Below, piece after piece: positions 44,088 to 54,299 of a stretch of DNA of 64,000 bases. The stretch's first letter is position 1; every line of letters begins with the position of its first letter. The notes beneath the pieces were generated by a model. That model worked only from the letters and a program-made list of their open reading frames with translations, searched no databases and had not been told where the DNA came from. Made by a program: the position numbers and the translations under genes. Origin of the DNA: CAYVAP01 sp964521065 (GTDB lineage Bacteria; Bacteroidota; Bacteroidia; J057); the NCBI GenBank assembly GCA_964521065.1, contig CAZFPQ010000001.1:1-64000 (forward strand). Direction: 5' to 3'.

Positions 44088-44777
44088 TTAGTCAGGCGAT
44101 TCCAAGAGATTTATTAAGGCAACTTTTCGCAAGTCCGCCAGCATCAGGCTATCTAGCCCTGGAGCCTTGGTCAATTCAAAATAGGTTTCACCTCCAGAAT
44201 ACATCAAAACCATTCCCACCTTGGGGTGCCAGTATTTGATATGAACAGGAGCTGGTGTATCCAGGTATTCATACCCATATATTTTCAGCAAACCCTTTCC
44301 GACTTCACCAGCGAGTCTTGCCCCTCGGGTCGTCAAATCACTGTAAAAAGCCGTGTCAGCGGTGGTTCTAAAGCGATAGTCACGGACCTCCATTCGTTTT
44401 AGGGTATCATTTGGATCTAGGTCATAGGCAAGCACAAAGTATTCCTTTTCCTTATTTTCTGCTTCAAAAAGATTATACACCTCGGTGACTTGATATTTCC
44501 CATCCGAACTGAGCACAATCGAGGTCCATTGATTCTCTTTAGCGCCAATGGATTCTCCCTCTCTTGACTGGTAGATGTAAGCAGGCGAATCTGTTTGAGT
44601 AAGTGTAACCACTTCCAACATGGCACCTTCGCTAGGCTCCAGGTTTCCCTTCAGAGAGGAAGGAAGATTTAGATTGGACTCCGAATCTGTGTGACAAGCC
44701 ATGAAAAATCCCCCTGTAACCAGCGTCATCATGAACAACAATTGCAAGGGAGAGAAGGCAAGATTTACAGACTTCAT
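44088..44777 (-). CDS. hypothetical lipoprotein (229 aa)
   Basis: A 229-residue protein with a lipoprotein-type signal (LLFMMTLVTGGFFMAC, Cys about residue 28). The mature part is beta-rich (SIVLSSDGKYQVTEVYN, VHIKYWHPKVGMVLMYSGGE). No family is recognised. It is convergent with ilvE and lies 22 bp downstream of the DUF3626 gene on the same strand, so these two may be co-transcribed. Export to the inner or outer membrane is expected. Confidence 0.7.
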   Translation of the reverse strand: MKSVNLAFSPLQLLFMMTLVTGGFFMACHTDSESNLNLPSSLKGNLEPSEGAMLEVVTLTQTDSPAYIYQSREGESIGAKENQWTSIVLSSDGKYQVTEVYNLFEAENKEKEYFVLAYDLDPNDTLKRMEVRDYRFRTTADTAFYSDLTTRGARLAGEVGKGLLKIYGYEYLDTPAPVHIKYWHPKVGMVLMYSGGETYFELTKAPGLDSLMLADLRKVALINLLESPD

Positions 44778-44799
44778 GCTACAAAAATGTTAGGACTCC

Positions 44800-45939
44800 T
44801 CAATCTACGATTGGCTTACCAAATTTGACCAGCACATGCCAAAGATATTTTAATTCCTGAAGCTTAGAACTGGATCCCGCTCTTGCCTCAAAAACTTTTT
44901 CCTCTGCCTTGGCTAGCATATATGCATTTACGCTGTCACGCTCGGCAATGGAACTGGCAAGCTCACGCATAAACGGACCTCTAAAATTCAAAGGAACCTG
45001 CGAGACAGTCAAGTCGAAGCCTGAATGCCAAGCTAATTGAATTTCATAGCTGTCACACAATTCGCGCATCAAAACTTCAAAGGAAGTTCCTCGAAAACTA
45101 GGGTCTGCAATCAGATAATCTACGTCTTCCTTTAAACTGATCACACCATGAATCTGGGCCTCTATATAAGAATCTAAACTCCGAGTAGGCGGCAAATCTG
45201 GTAAAGGAAGCACTTCTTCGTGGAGTGTTTCGGTAATTCTTTGAACCAACTCAGGTGGTCGGACAGGATGTAAGCCAAAAGCTAAGTCTTGGCTGAAGCT
45301 TTCCTCCATTAACGCAACCAGGATAGGGAGTAGATTACCCCCATGCCCTTTGACCAAAGGGTTGTAATAGGAGTCTCCATAGGTGTAAGTCGCTGCCATA
45401 TTTAGCTCAGGTTTTAACAGCAAATAGCAACTTCCAAATCGAGGACTAGGTCCTTCTGGCTGATTCAATAGGCGTAGGGCCCCGTATTTGGGGCGGAGTC
45501 TATGAGGTATTTGACCGAATTGAAAGATTCCCCCAAAAAGCCGATTCTCCCATTGATCTCGCAGTCCTCCTGGATAGGCGGTGAGGGATCCGTTGGAAAT
45601 ACCTGTTTCAAACTGATTTTGATAGTAACCCCTTTGCGTTAGTCCTTCAAGTACTGTTTGTCCTTTGGCATCTCTGCGGTAAGGGTGAAAATGTAGCGCA
45701 ATTCTTCCCTTACGCTGGACCAAAGTCTGTAATTGCGCCCCAAAATCGGTGGGCAGATTGCACATTCCTGCAAGGTGAGAGAGAGAGTCTGCTGTCTTTT
45801 CTCCCTGCTGACTCACCCATTTTTGTATCACAGAAATTGCTTCTTGGTTTATAGATCGGTCCATTAAAAAGAGATTTGTATCCGCTGTTTGAATCGACCA
45901 TTGCATCAAGGCCGGATTCTTGCTAGGTTTTGAATGCAA
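44800..45939 (-). CDS. DUF3626-domain protein
   Basis: A 379-residue protein of the DUF3626 family. Several stretches match the family pattern: GRIALHFHPYRRDAKGQTVL, the Arg/Gln-rich GYYQNQFETGISNGSLTAYP, GGLRDQWENRLFGG, RPKYGALRLLNQP and PRFGSCYLLLKPELNMAATY. The family function is not known to me. There is no signal peptide. The start is uncertain: in-frame ATG codons also lie at 45906 and 45864. Conserved His, Arg and Asp clusters hint at an enzyme, but that is inference. Confidence 0.75.
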   Translation of the reverse strand: MHSKPSKNPALMQWSIQTADTNLFLMDRSINQEAISVIQKWVSQQGEKTADSLSHLAGMCNLPTDFGAQLQTLVQRKGRIALHFHPYRRDAKGQTVLEGLTQRGYYQNQFETGISNGSLTAYPGGLRDQWENRLFGGIFQFGQIPHRLRPKYGALRLLNQPEGPSPRFGSCYLLLKPELNMAATYTYGDSYYNPLVKGHGGNLLPILVALMEESFSQDLAFGLHPVRPPELVQRITETLHEEVLPLPDLPPTRSLDSYIEAQIHGVISLKEDVDYLIADPSFRGTSFEVLMRELCDSYEIQLAWHSGFDLTVSQVPLNFRGPFMRELASSIAERDSVNAYMLAKAEEKVFEARAGSSSKLQELKYLWHVLVKFGKPIVD

Positions 45940-46201
45940 GGTTCAAGGAGTCGAAAGGTCGGGATTTCAAATAATAAATCAATCTTTTCACACAAAACCA
46001 GTCCTCTTAACTTTTTCAAGCCGACCCAAGCACTTGAACAGAAGAAATCGGAATATGGTCTACGGAGCTATGCTTAAAAGGATGAATAATTACCACTACA
46101 TACCCCGTATTCCCGCACCCCGGTTACTGTTTTTCCTGTGTCTACTTGCTTATTGATCATCCTAGAGTCTTGCATTCCTTCATTCTTTATTCAACCTATC
46201 T

Positions 46202-48244
46202 ATGCGTCTATTCAAACCATCGTTCACAGTTCTCTTGCTGTTAATTTTTGGCGTCCCCCTGCCCTATTCAATTGCCCAAGAAAAGCCAGCATTTAGTCAA
46301 CTAGATGTATTTGAGTTGGAATGGGCATCAGATCCTCAAATCTCCCCCGATGCTAAGCAAATTGTCTATCGCCGCAATTACATGGACATCATGCAAGATC
46401 AGCGAGCCGGTAACCTTTGGCTGATTGATGTAGAAACCCAACAACAACGCAAACTTACTTCATCGGATAAAAATGAATCTAGCGCCCGCTGGTCTCCCCA
46501 GGGAGATCGAATTGCATTTGTGAGCAGCGGCCCTCAGGGAGCGGAAATCTATGTCTATTGGATGGCTAGTGGGCAGTTGGCTCGGCTGAGTCAACTCGAG
46601 CGTTCTCCTCAGGGAATCTCCTGGTCTCCCGATGGCAAGCACATCGCCTTTAGCATGCTGGTACCCCAAAGTGCCCCAAAGCTGGTTTCCCCTCCTGCTG
46701 CTCCCAAAGGAGCCCAGTGGGCTCCCTCCCCTCGTGTAACGACTCGCCTCAAACACGAAGCCGATGGCAGTGGTTATTTAGAACCCGGCTATTACCATTA
46801 TTTCGTGATCCCCGCTGAGGGAGGAACTCCTCGCCAAGTGACTCAGGGAGATTATCATCATCGAGGAGCTCCCCAATGGACTCCAGATGGAAACGCGCTG
46901 ATCTTCAGTGCCAACCGGCATCCTGATGCAGAGTACGATCGCAGAAATACCGAAATATATCGGATTAATCTAGCCAAAGGTCAAATTCAAGCTTTGACTG
47001 TCAGGAAAGGACCTGATGAAAGCCCGACAGTATCACCAGATGGAAAACTGGTCGCCTACTTAGGCTACCAAGATCAGGTGCAAACTTATCAGGTGAATCA
47101 GATTACGCTGATGCAACTCAATGGAGAGGAAAGTCGAGAGCTGCCCACCGGGCTTGATCGCAGTTTGCGACAACTGAGATGGGCGGCCGACGGAAAGGGG
47201 CTTTATTACCTGTACGACGACCATGGGAACACGAAACTAGGCTACACCTCTCTGATGGGTAAATCAGAGGTAGTAGCGGAAAATATAGGAGGAGAAAATC
47301 CCAGTAGGCCTTATGGTGGCGGCAGCTTTTCTTTGTCACTCAATCAGGTGGCCTGTTTTCCCCTAACTACGCCCCTTTTTCCAGCTGAGGTAGCCTTGAC
47401 CAAGCGAGGCAGCGAACAGGTGGGACGCATGACCTATCTCAACCGGGATCTGCTTGACTACCGAGAGCTAGGCCAGTTGGAAGAGGTGCGCTATGCCTCC
47501 ACGGTAGATGGGAGAGAGATCCAAGGATGGGTGATAAGGCCTCCTTTCTTTGATGAGGATAAAAGCTATCCCCTTTTAGTGGAAAATCACGGAGGCCCCG
47601 TAGCCAATTATGGGGATCGTTTTTCCCCTGAGATGCAGCTGCTGGCCAGCGCCGGCTTTGTAGTCTTTTATCCCAATCCTCGGGGAAGTACCAGCTACGG
47701 AGAAGAGTTTGGCAACCTGCTCTACAACAATTATCCTGGCGATGATTATCAAGATGTAATGGATGGGGTTGATTTTCTGCTCCAGCGCAAATACTTATCA
47801 GAAGATAGCCTATTCGTCACTGGCGGCAGCGCGGGGGGCATCATGACCGCCTGGATCATCGGCAAAAACCAGCGTTTCCGTGCCGCAGCGGTGGTAAAAC
47901 CCGTGATGAACTGGGTCAGCAAAACCCTCACCGCTGACAACTACTATGGCTACGCCAACTATCGCTATCCCGGTCAACCTTGGGAAAACTTTGAAACCTA
48001 CCTCAAGTTCTCCCCTCTTTCTTTGGTGGGAAATATCGAAACCCCCACCCTAGTCATGGTCGGCAGCGAGGACCTCCGTACCCCACTATCGGAAGCCAAG
48101 CAATTGTACCATGCGCTCAAGCTGCGCAAAATCGAAACGGCCTTGGTAGAAGTGCCAGGAGCGTATCATTTCATTGCCCGCAGGCCTAGCCAGATGATTA
48201 CCAAGTGTGACCACATTGTGGCTTGGTTCAATCGGTATCGGTAA
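46202..48244 (+). CDS. S9-family prolyl oligopeptidase-type peptidase
   Basis: A 680-residue exported serine peptidase. After a signal peptide (LLLLIFGVPLPYSIAQ) comes a beta-propeller domain of WD40/PD40-like repeats (WSPQGDRIAFVSSG, WSPDGKHIAFSM, WTPDGNALIFSA, VSPDGKLVAYLG) and then an alpha/beta hydrolase domain. The catalytic Ser543 lies in TGGSAGG, the Asp in GSEDLRTP and the His in GAYHFIARRP. Such enzymes cut peptides after proline or act as acylaminoacyl peptidases; the exact type is unknown. A 14-bp stem terminator follows. Confidence 0.93.
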   Translation: MRLFKPSFTVLLLLIFGVPLPYSIAQEKPAFSQLDVFELEWASDPQISPDAKQIVYRRNYMDIMQDQRAGNLWLIDVETQQQRKLTSSDKNESSARWSPQGDRIAFVSSGPQGAEIYVYWMASGQLARLSQLERSPQGISWSPDGKHIAFSMLVPQSAPKLVSPPAAPKGAQWAPSPRVTTRLKHEADGSGYLEPGYYHYFVIPAEGGTPRQVTQGDYHHRGAPQWTPDGNALIFSANRHPDAEYDRRNTEIYRINLAKGQIQALTVRKGPDESPTVSPDGKLVAYLGYQDQVQTYQVNQITLMQLNGEESRELPTGLDRSLRQLRWAADGKGLYYLYDDHGNTKLGYTSLMGKSEVVAENIGGENPSRPYGGGSFSLSLNQVACFPLTTPLFPAEVALTKRGSEQVGRMTYLNRDLLDYRELGQLEEVRYASTVDGREIQGWVIRPPFFDEDKSYPLLVENHGGPVANYGDRFSPEMQLLASAGFVVFYPNPRGSTSYGEEFGNLLYNNYPGDDYQDVMDGVDFLLQRKYLSEDSLFVTGGSAGGIMTAWIIGKNQRFRAAAVVKPVMNWVSKTLTADNYYGYANYRYPGQPWENFETYLKFSPLSLVGNIETPTLVMVGSEDLRTPLSEAKQLYHALKLRKIETALVEVPGAYHFIARRPSQMITKCDHIVAWFNRYR

Positions 48245-48276
48245 ACCTTGATCTAAACATAAACCACATAGGGTCT

Positions 48277-48317
48277 AGCCTTTCCTCGAATCTTCTTCGA
48301 GGAAAGGCTTTCTTTTT
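48277..48317 (+). terminator. intrinsic terminator
   Basis: A perfect 14-bp stem (48277-48290 with 48296-48309; AGCCTTTCCTCGAA and its complement) and a 5-nt loop, followed by a T-rich tract. It ends the S9 peptidase transcript. Confidence 0.9.
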
Positions 48318-48369
48318 GGCCAATGCTTCGTTAATCCGTAGTAACGCAACCGATAAATTTCTCAGGACC

Positions 48370-51300
48370 ATGAAACAGCTACTCCTCTCTCTTCTCAGTC
48401 TCATACTGATAGGTAACCATTATGCCCTGGCCCAGCCCATTCCTAAGGCTCAAAGCCCTTGGCGCTACGCGTTTAAATTAAGTGAAGAGTCGATTCTGAA
48501 GGTATTGGAGAATGGGGTAGGGTCTCCTCAAATTTCTGTTCTGGGGCAGCCAGTTGACTCTACTCAGGAGGAATCGCCCAAGTCGCTTACTTCTCCTGGA
48601 TACTATCTATGGGTAAGAGGAGTTGGCGGTCAGGAAACCAGGGAATTGATTTCGGTGTACCGCTGGCATGCCTACGTGGTCAACAACGATCGCGACCTCA
48701 TGATCGCCGTCTTCGACTCAGCTGGTAAAACCATATCAGAAGCAGAGCTAACTATCGGCAAGACCCGCTTGCCATTTGATCCTCAGAGTCAGACTTACCG
48801 AATCAAAAAATCCAGACGGGAAGGTCTGCTCCAGGTTACCCACCAGGGCTATCGAGATTATTATCAACTCGACGCCCGCAAAGGTAAAATCACCCTCCTT
48901 AGAATCGGCAAACGCCTCCTTTATATTCCTCCAATCAGCTGGGTTTGGTGGTTTCCTTATCGCTTTGTATCTGACGTAGTTAAAAGCATTCAGAATTACT
49001 ATCCCCAAGGTTGGGTTCGCTGGGTTTCCAATCGGTTTGACCCCGAATATTATCGAGAAAAGAGGGAAAGAAACTACCAGGGATACCTCGCCTTGGACAA
49101 ACCCAGACATCGACCAGGAGACAGCGTCAGAATCAAGGCCGTTTTACTTGACAAGAAAGCTAGGCCTGTGGAACATCTGCTCAAACTCTATCTGGTAGAA
49201 GGATATCGAGAGCGGAAGTTTATCGCCGAGTTACCGCCTTATCGGCCCGGTTGTTACCAATTTTCTTGGCTCCCTCACGACAGCCTTCAATTGAAGTTAG
49301 ACCAGAGGTATCAATTGCAACTGCTAGATCCTAAGGAAACCAAGGCTTTATCCGAATACTTTCGGTACGAGGAATATGAGCTAAGTGGCCTAGAGGCTCA
49401 GTTTGAACTCACTGAAAAGATCCAGCATCGAGGACAATCCCTTACCCTTACAGCACGCCTATTTGACGAAAATCGGCTAAACGTACCTGGGGCTAAATTA
49501 AAGTTAGCCGTTATGCCTGGAAAGGTAAGGTCTCAAGTCCCTGAACGACTATTTATTCCCGATGTACTTTGGGAACATGAGCAAACCCTAGACCCTCTGG
49601 GCGAAACCATCATCCAGTTATCTGACAGTGTTTTTCCGTCAGCTGACCTTTCCTATGAATTGATAGCGGAGTTTTTTACCGTAGATGGAGAGCGGATTGA
49701 GAAGCGGGAGTCCATTAGCTTTCTCAATCATACTTATTGGCTAAGCCTAGAGGAGAAAGGGGATAGCCTGCGTGGTTTTTGGATGGGTAAAAACCCTCCC
49801 CAAACCACTGCCACCTTAATCAGCGATCTTGCTACAGGTCAATATATTGAAGAGCAGGTTCCCCTCCCCTTCCAACGCCCCCTCGACCTGAAAGTTGATC
49901 GATATACCTTGATCGAGGGAGTAGAGCAAGCTAGCCTTCAACCTTCCTCGTCCCAAGTGCAGGTGGCTTCTCAGTGGATAGCTGATACCTTGACCATTCA
50001 AATGGACAACCCCTTGGGGTTGCCCATCTGGTATCAGTTGTTTCAGGGAAAAAACAACTCCCTTACTGGCTATACTATGGGCGAACTTGACACGGTTTGG
50101 GTCACCTCCCCCCGCAAAGACTACTTTCTCTCGGTTTCCTATTTGTGGCGAGGAGAGATCGTCAAGAAAGAATATCACCTAGGATTTGATGCAGAAAAGT
50201 TAGAAGTAGAAATCCAGACTCCTGCAAAGGTCTATCCTGGCCAGACCGTAGAACTAGCGGTTGCGGTAAAAGACGCAGAGGGGCGTCCCATTCCCAACGT
50301 GGATGTGTTGGCCTATGGATTGACCAGCAAGTTTGATCCCAGTTTACCAACGATTCCGAACCTTGGTCCTCCAGTTACACAACGAAAGTCGTTCAACACT
50401 TTTCAATTAGATCAAAGTGAGGGCCAAGGCCGCGCTCCCCTGGATTATGCCCACTGGCAATCCCAATTTCGATTGGATAGCCTACTCGCTTATCAGTTTC
50501 TGTACCCGGGTGACAGCTTGTTCACCTATGCAGTCCCTACTTCGGATAGCAGTACCCAGCTGGCCCTATACGCCATCGACAGTGGCAGGGTACAACCATC
50601 ACTTTGGATGTACCTAGATGGAAAACCATTCTACTTAGATCTAGCGGACAACCGATTCGGCTACACCCAGCCAGTAAATCCCGGCTGGCACCAAGCCAAA
50701 CTGTACACCTATACTCACCGCATCACCCTTGACTCATTTTTCATTCCCAAGGATCACCTTTTCATCCTAAGCCTAGATCAAGATCAATTCCAGGGAAGTC
50801 AAGCCCGGACATTCAAACAAGTTTCCGATTACGAGGTAAGACAGCTTGCCGCCCATTTGATGCCGGCAGAGCGATTCCCTGAATCTTCCCACGCCTACCT
50901 CAAGCAGGGGCCGAGGATTTTCCCCATGTCTGTGCCCAACACAAACCCCAGCTGGTACGAAAAGGTATATCTAAGTGAGTCCTACCTTGGACCTATTCAA
51001 CCAGGATCTTATAAAGTCCATTTACCGGGACAGTTTGAACTTCAGTCAGACTTTGAAGGAGGCTTTTCTTATGAATTTAGTCCTCAATTAGTCAAAATGA
51101 AAAGTTGGGAGGTGGACCTGAAGAAGATTAGGTCTCGCCTCTCCCTGGGCAATCCCAAGAGCTGGGAAAATCACTGGCCTAATTTCGCATGGACGGAAAG
51201 TAATCAACTTTTGGCTCATGAAACTCTCCTTGACAAGGGGCTGTACCATTCCTTTAAATTTCACCCCCATCAGGCTACCGAGCAGGGCTTTGGCCAGCTC

Positions 51301-54273
51301 GTTTTGAACCTTGAAGAGGTCAGAGTTACTCCATTATCCGCTCATCACCCGCAAATAGACATTGCCCTTCTTTTCAAAATTGGCGAAGCTGATTTTCTAC
51401 GCCTCTATCCAGGATATCAATTTAACCTTCACCAATTGCCTCCCGGATATTATCGCTATCTGGGCTGGGAGGGGCAAGAGCAATATTTCATCCTAGATTC
51501 ATTACACATCCAAGCAAACGGTAGATCCTTCATCCGCCTGGATAGCTTGCCCTGGCAAATCACCGACTCTTTAAGTAGAGCGCTTTATTTCCAATCCATA
51601 CAAAGGTGGTCAGACAGGACCATGAGCGATTCTATGAAGCAGCAACTAAAGGGATTGGGTTATTTTATAAGTAATCAAAAAACGGGGAGAATTAGGTTTG
51701 GGGCACAAATAGTGGATTCAGAATCCCGTGAGCCTCTATTAGGCGCAACTTTAAGGGTACAAAATCTTAGGCAAGAAACTATTGGAGGAACTTATTCAGA
51801 TGTAGATGGCATGGTCCATTTGGAAATCCCACCTGGGGCGACCGTCGAGGTCAGCTACATAGGGTATGAAACCAAAGTCATTTATCCCGCCGAGTTTATA
51901 AATAGGCAAATTGAGTTAATCCCTAAAATCGAATTGGAACCCTTCAAGGGAGCACTAGAAGAAGTCGTAATTGTTGGATATGGTACTCAAAAAGTGACTG
52001 GTCTTACTGGAGCGGTAAGTGTTGTAAGCAATATCCCATCGATCAAAATCAAGGGCATAAGCAGCATCTCCGGCAGTCAGACAGACCTAATCCACCGCAA
52101 TTCTGACTCTAGTCCCCGTCAACTATATTTGGTAGATGGTGTGGTGGTAGAGGACCTATCTTTTTTAGCTGAAACACAAATCGCTAGTCTGGACGTCCTT
52201 TCTTCAGCAGGTGCTACCGCCATCTACGGCTCACGGGCCAGCCAAGGCGTCATCATGGTTACTACTCAAAATGGGGCTAATATTCCGCCTGATAAGGTCT
52301 CTGAAGATTTTTCTGAAATTCCTCTTTTGCCCATAGAACAAACCCCATCCAAATTGAGAAGCAACTTTGATGACTTAGCCTACTGGCAGCCTGCTCTGCG
52401 AACTGATCAATCGGGCCGGGCCCATTTTAAGGTTCAATTCCCTGATGACATCACCCGCTGGGAGCAGTTTGGTCTTGCTTATGATGCCAAAAGCCGACGC
52501 ATGGGAGCCACCCAAAGAGGGACTCCTAGCTTCCAATCTTTCATGGCCGAGCTCAGTATGCCTCGTTTTTTGGTGGCGGGAGACCGTACCACTGTATTCG
52601 GCAAGGTTAGAAACCTTACTTCGGATACCCTGCCCGCTGAACTGAGCTTCCAAAGTGCCGATAGCAGTTACTCCACCAAGTCTCTTGAACTTGGCCCCAA
52701 TGCCTTGGATACCCTGGCCATCACTGCACCCAAGGAGTCTGATTCCCTAGCCCTGATGTTTCGCTTAGACCTCCCTACGCAGAACTATTTTGATGGTGAG
52801 GATCGGTCTATTCCTGTGTACCCCCGGGGGGATCGAGTCTCCGAGGGGTACTTTTTTCTTTTAGCAGGAGACAGCAATGTCACCGTTAGCCTGCCTCCAG
52901 GCCAAGTAACCCTCAAGGCAATCGCCAGTCCTTTGGGGCTATTACAAGATGAGTTGGAACACATTGGTCGCTATCGCTTTCTCTGTAACGAGCAAGCTGC
53001 CTCTAAGCTCAAAGCCTTGCTGGCGAAGCAGCGCATTTCTGAAGCCATGGGAGAGGAATTCCGCCAAAAGCGAGAGGTGCGCAAGTTGATCAGCCATCTT
53101 CTAAAAGGCAGAAACCAAGATCAGCTCTGGGGTTGGTGGTCACAAAATGTGACGTCCTATTGGATCAGCAACCACGTGATAGAAGCGCTTCTTTCGGCCC
53201 AAGCCTTGGATTACGAAGTAGCCCTCAACCTATCACCCCTAGCCCTCCACCTCACGTATCAGCTCACAGCTCCTCCTTTCAGTGCTTCTCGGCAGATCGA
53301 GCTCTTAGAGTCCCTACATCAGATGGGACATCCGCTAGACTTCAAAACCTACCTGGATAGTTTAGATGCAGATATCAGCCTCTCACTCAGTGATCACTTC
53401 CGGGTACAGCGCCTGAGGCAGCAGCTTAACCTGACCTACCAGCTGGATACCCTCCGCAAATATCAACAGCAGAGTGTATATCAGGAATTATTTTGGACTT
53501 CTGATGGGCATCGCCTGCGGCATGGCTCCATCGAAACTACCCTATTGGCTTACCAATTGCTGAAAGAAGATGGGAACTCCCCTCAGGATCTCCTTCGCAT
53601 TCAAGCTTGGCTATTGAGGCAAAGAGGTCCGAAAGGATGGGCAAACACTTATGCGTCTATTCGAGTAGTGGAAACCTTATTGCCTGACTTATTAAAAGAG
53701 AAAGCCCCACCTAGTCCACCTAAACTGTTTATACAGTCAGATAGCTACCAAGACTCCCTTACCCGTTTCCCAGGAGAAGTAAGCTGGGAGAATTCTTCGG
53801 AGATCACCTTGCAACAACGTGGAAAATTGCCAATGTATGCTTCCCTGATTCAGGAACGCTATGAGCTTGTGCCTGTTGCTGACAGCACCTACTTCAGTCT
53901 TAAGAGTTGGCTAAATGAAGAAGAAGCTCCCGACACATCGCTACGGGTGGGAAATCCCTGTTCACTTAATGTAGAGATCTCCTCTTTCAGGAGCGCGGAG
54001 TATGTGCTGGTCGAAATTCCTATTCCAGCAGGCTGCAGCTACCTAGAATCTGATCTAAGTACCAATCGATACGAGGTGTACCGAGAAAAGCGAAAAGATC
54101 GGGTAGTTATCTGCTGCCGTCGTTTACCCATCGGCAAGCATCTATTTTCCGTCTCTCTCCAGCCTCGCTTTCCTGGCACTTACGTATTAAACCCTGCGCG
54201 AGTGGAAGAAATGTACTTCCCGACGATATTCGGACGAACGGCACCTAAATCATTGAAGATTTATTCACCATAG
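48370..54273 (+). CDS. alpha-2-macroglobulin-like protein with internal SusC-type plug
   Basis: A 1967-residue exported protein (ATG at 48370; signal peptide LLLSLLSLILIGNHYALAQ). N-terminal MG/A2M_N-type beta domains include GYLALDKPRHRPGDSVRIKA. Around residues 1110-1310 lies a carboxypeptidase-regulatory domain (LGATLRVQNL, VSYIGYETK) and a TonB plug with the SusC signature EEVVIVGYGTQKV (about 1195-1207), DGVVVEDL and YGSRASQGVI. The A2M core follows (WQPALRTDQSGRAHFKV, FPDDITRWEQFGL), then a thioester-type CNEQ motif (1539-1542) and an alpha-helical TED-like region. A2M proteins trap proteases. Acting at the outer membrane or periplasm is inferred. No TonB barrel is present. Confidence 0.85.
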   Translation: MKQLLLSLLSLILIGNHYALAQPIPKAQSPWRYAFKLSEESILKVLENGVGSPQISVLGQPVDSTQEESPKSLTSPGYYLWVRGVGGQETRELISVYRWHAYVVNNDRDLMIAVFDSAGKTISEAELTIGKTRLPFDPQSQTYRIKKSRREGLLQVTHQGYRDYYQLDARKGKITLLRIGKRLLYIPPISWVWWFPYRFVSDVVKSIQNYYPQGWVRWVSNRFDPEYYREKRERNYQGYLALDKPRHRPGDSVRIKAVLLDKKARPVEHLLKLYLVEGYRERKFIAELPPYRPGCYQFSWLPHDSLQLKLDQRYQLQLLDPKETKALSEYFRYEEYELSGLEAQFELTEKIQHRGQSLTLTARLFDENRLNVPGAKLKLAVMPGKVRSQVPERLFIPDVLWEHEQTLDPLGETIIQLSDSVFPSADLSYELIAEFFTVDGERIEKRESISFLNHTYWLSLEEKGDSLRGFWMGKNPPQTTATLISDLATGQYIEEQVPLPFQRPLDLKVDRYTLIEGVEQASLQPSSSQVQVASQWIADTLTIQMDNPLGLPIWYQLFQGKNNSLTGYTMGELDTVWVTSPRKDYFLSVSYLWRGEIVKKEYHLGFDAEKLEVEIQTPAKVYPGQTVELAVAVKDAEGRPIPNVDVLAYGLTSKFDPSLPTIPNLGPPVTQRKSFNTFQLDQSEGQGRAPLDYAHWQSQFRLDSLLAYQFLYPGDSLFTYAVPTSDSSTQLALYAIDSGRVQPSLWMYLDGKPFYLDLADNRFGYTQPVNPGWHQAKLYTYTHRITLDSFFIPKDHLFILSLDQDQFQGSQARTFKQVSDYEVRQLAAHLMPAERFPESSHAYLKQGPRIFPMSVPNTNPSWYEKVYLSESYLGPIQPGSYKVHLPGQFELQSDFEGGFSYEFSPQLVKMKSWEVDLKKIRSRLSLGNPKSWENHWPNFAWTESNQLLAHETLLDKGLYHSFKFHPHQATEQGFGQLVLNLEEVRVTPLSAHHPQIDIALLFKIGEADFLRLYPGYQFNLHQLPPGYYRYLGWEGQEQYFILDSLHIQANGRSFIRLDSLPWQITDSLSRALYFQSIQRWSDRTMSDSMKQQLKGLGYFISNQKTGRIRFGAQIVDSESREPLLGATLRVQNLRQETIGGTYSDVDGMVHLEIPPGATVEVSYIGYETKVIYPAEFINRQIELIPKIELEPFKGALEEVVIVGYGTQKVTGLTGAVSVVSNIPSIKIKGISSISGSQTDLIHRNSDSSPRQLYLVDGVVVEDLSFLAETQIASLDVLSSAGATAIYGSRASQGVIMVTTQNGANIPPDKVSEDFSEIPLLPIEQTPSKLRSNFDDLAYWQPALRTDQSGRAHFKVQFPDDITRWEQFGLAYDAKSRRMGATQRGTPSFQSFMAELSMPRFLVAGDRTTVFGKVRNLTSDTLPAELSFQSADSSYSTKSLELGPNALDTLAITAPKESDSLALMFRLDLPTQNYFDGEDRSIPVYPRGDRVSEGYFFLLAGDSNVTVSLPPGQVTLKAIASPLGLLQDELEHIGRYRFLCNEQAASKLKALLAKQRISEAMGEEFRQKREVRKLISHLLKGRNQDQLWGWWSQNVTSYWISNHVIEALLSAQALDYEVALNLSPLALHLTYQLTAPPFSASRQIELLESLHQMGHPLDFKTYLDSLDADISLSLSDHFRVQRLRQQLNLTYQLDTLRKYQQQSVYQELFWTSDGHRLRHGSIETTLLAYQLLKEDGNSPQDLLRIQAWLLRQRGPKGWANTYASIRVVETLLPDLLKEKAPPSPPKLFIQSDSYQDSLTRFPGEVSWENSSEITLQQRGKLPMYASLIQERYELVPVADSTYFSLKSWLNEEEAPDTSLRVGNPCSLNVEISSFRSAEYVLVEIPIPAGCSYLESDLSTNRYEVYREKRKDRVVICCRRLPIGKHLFSVSLQPRFPGTYVLNPARVEEMYFPTIFGRTAPKSLKIYSP

Positions 54274-54299
54274 AACTCACCCATTCCTGGGTTATAAAC

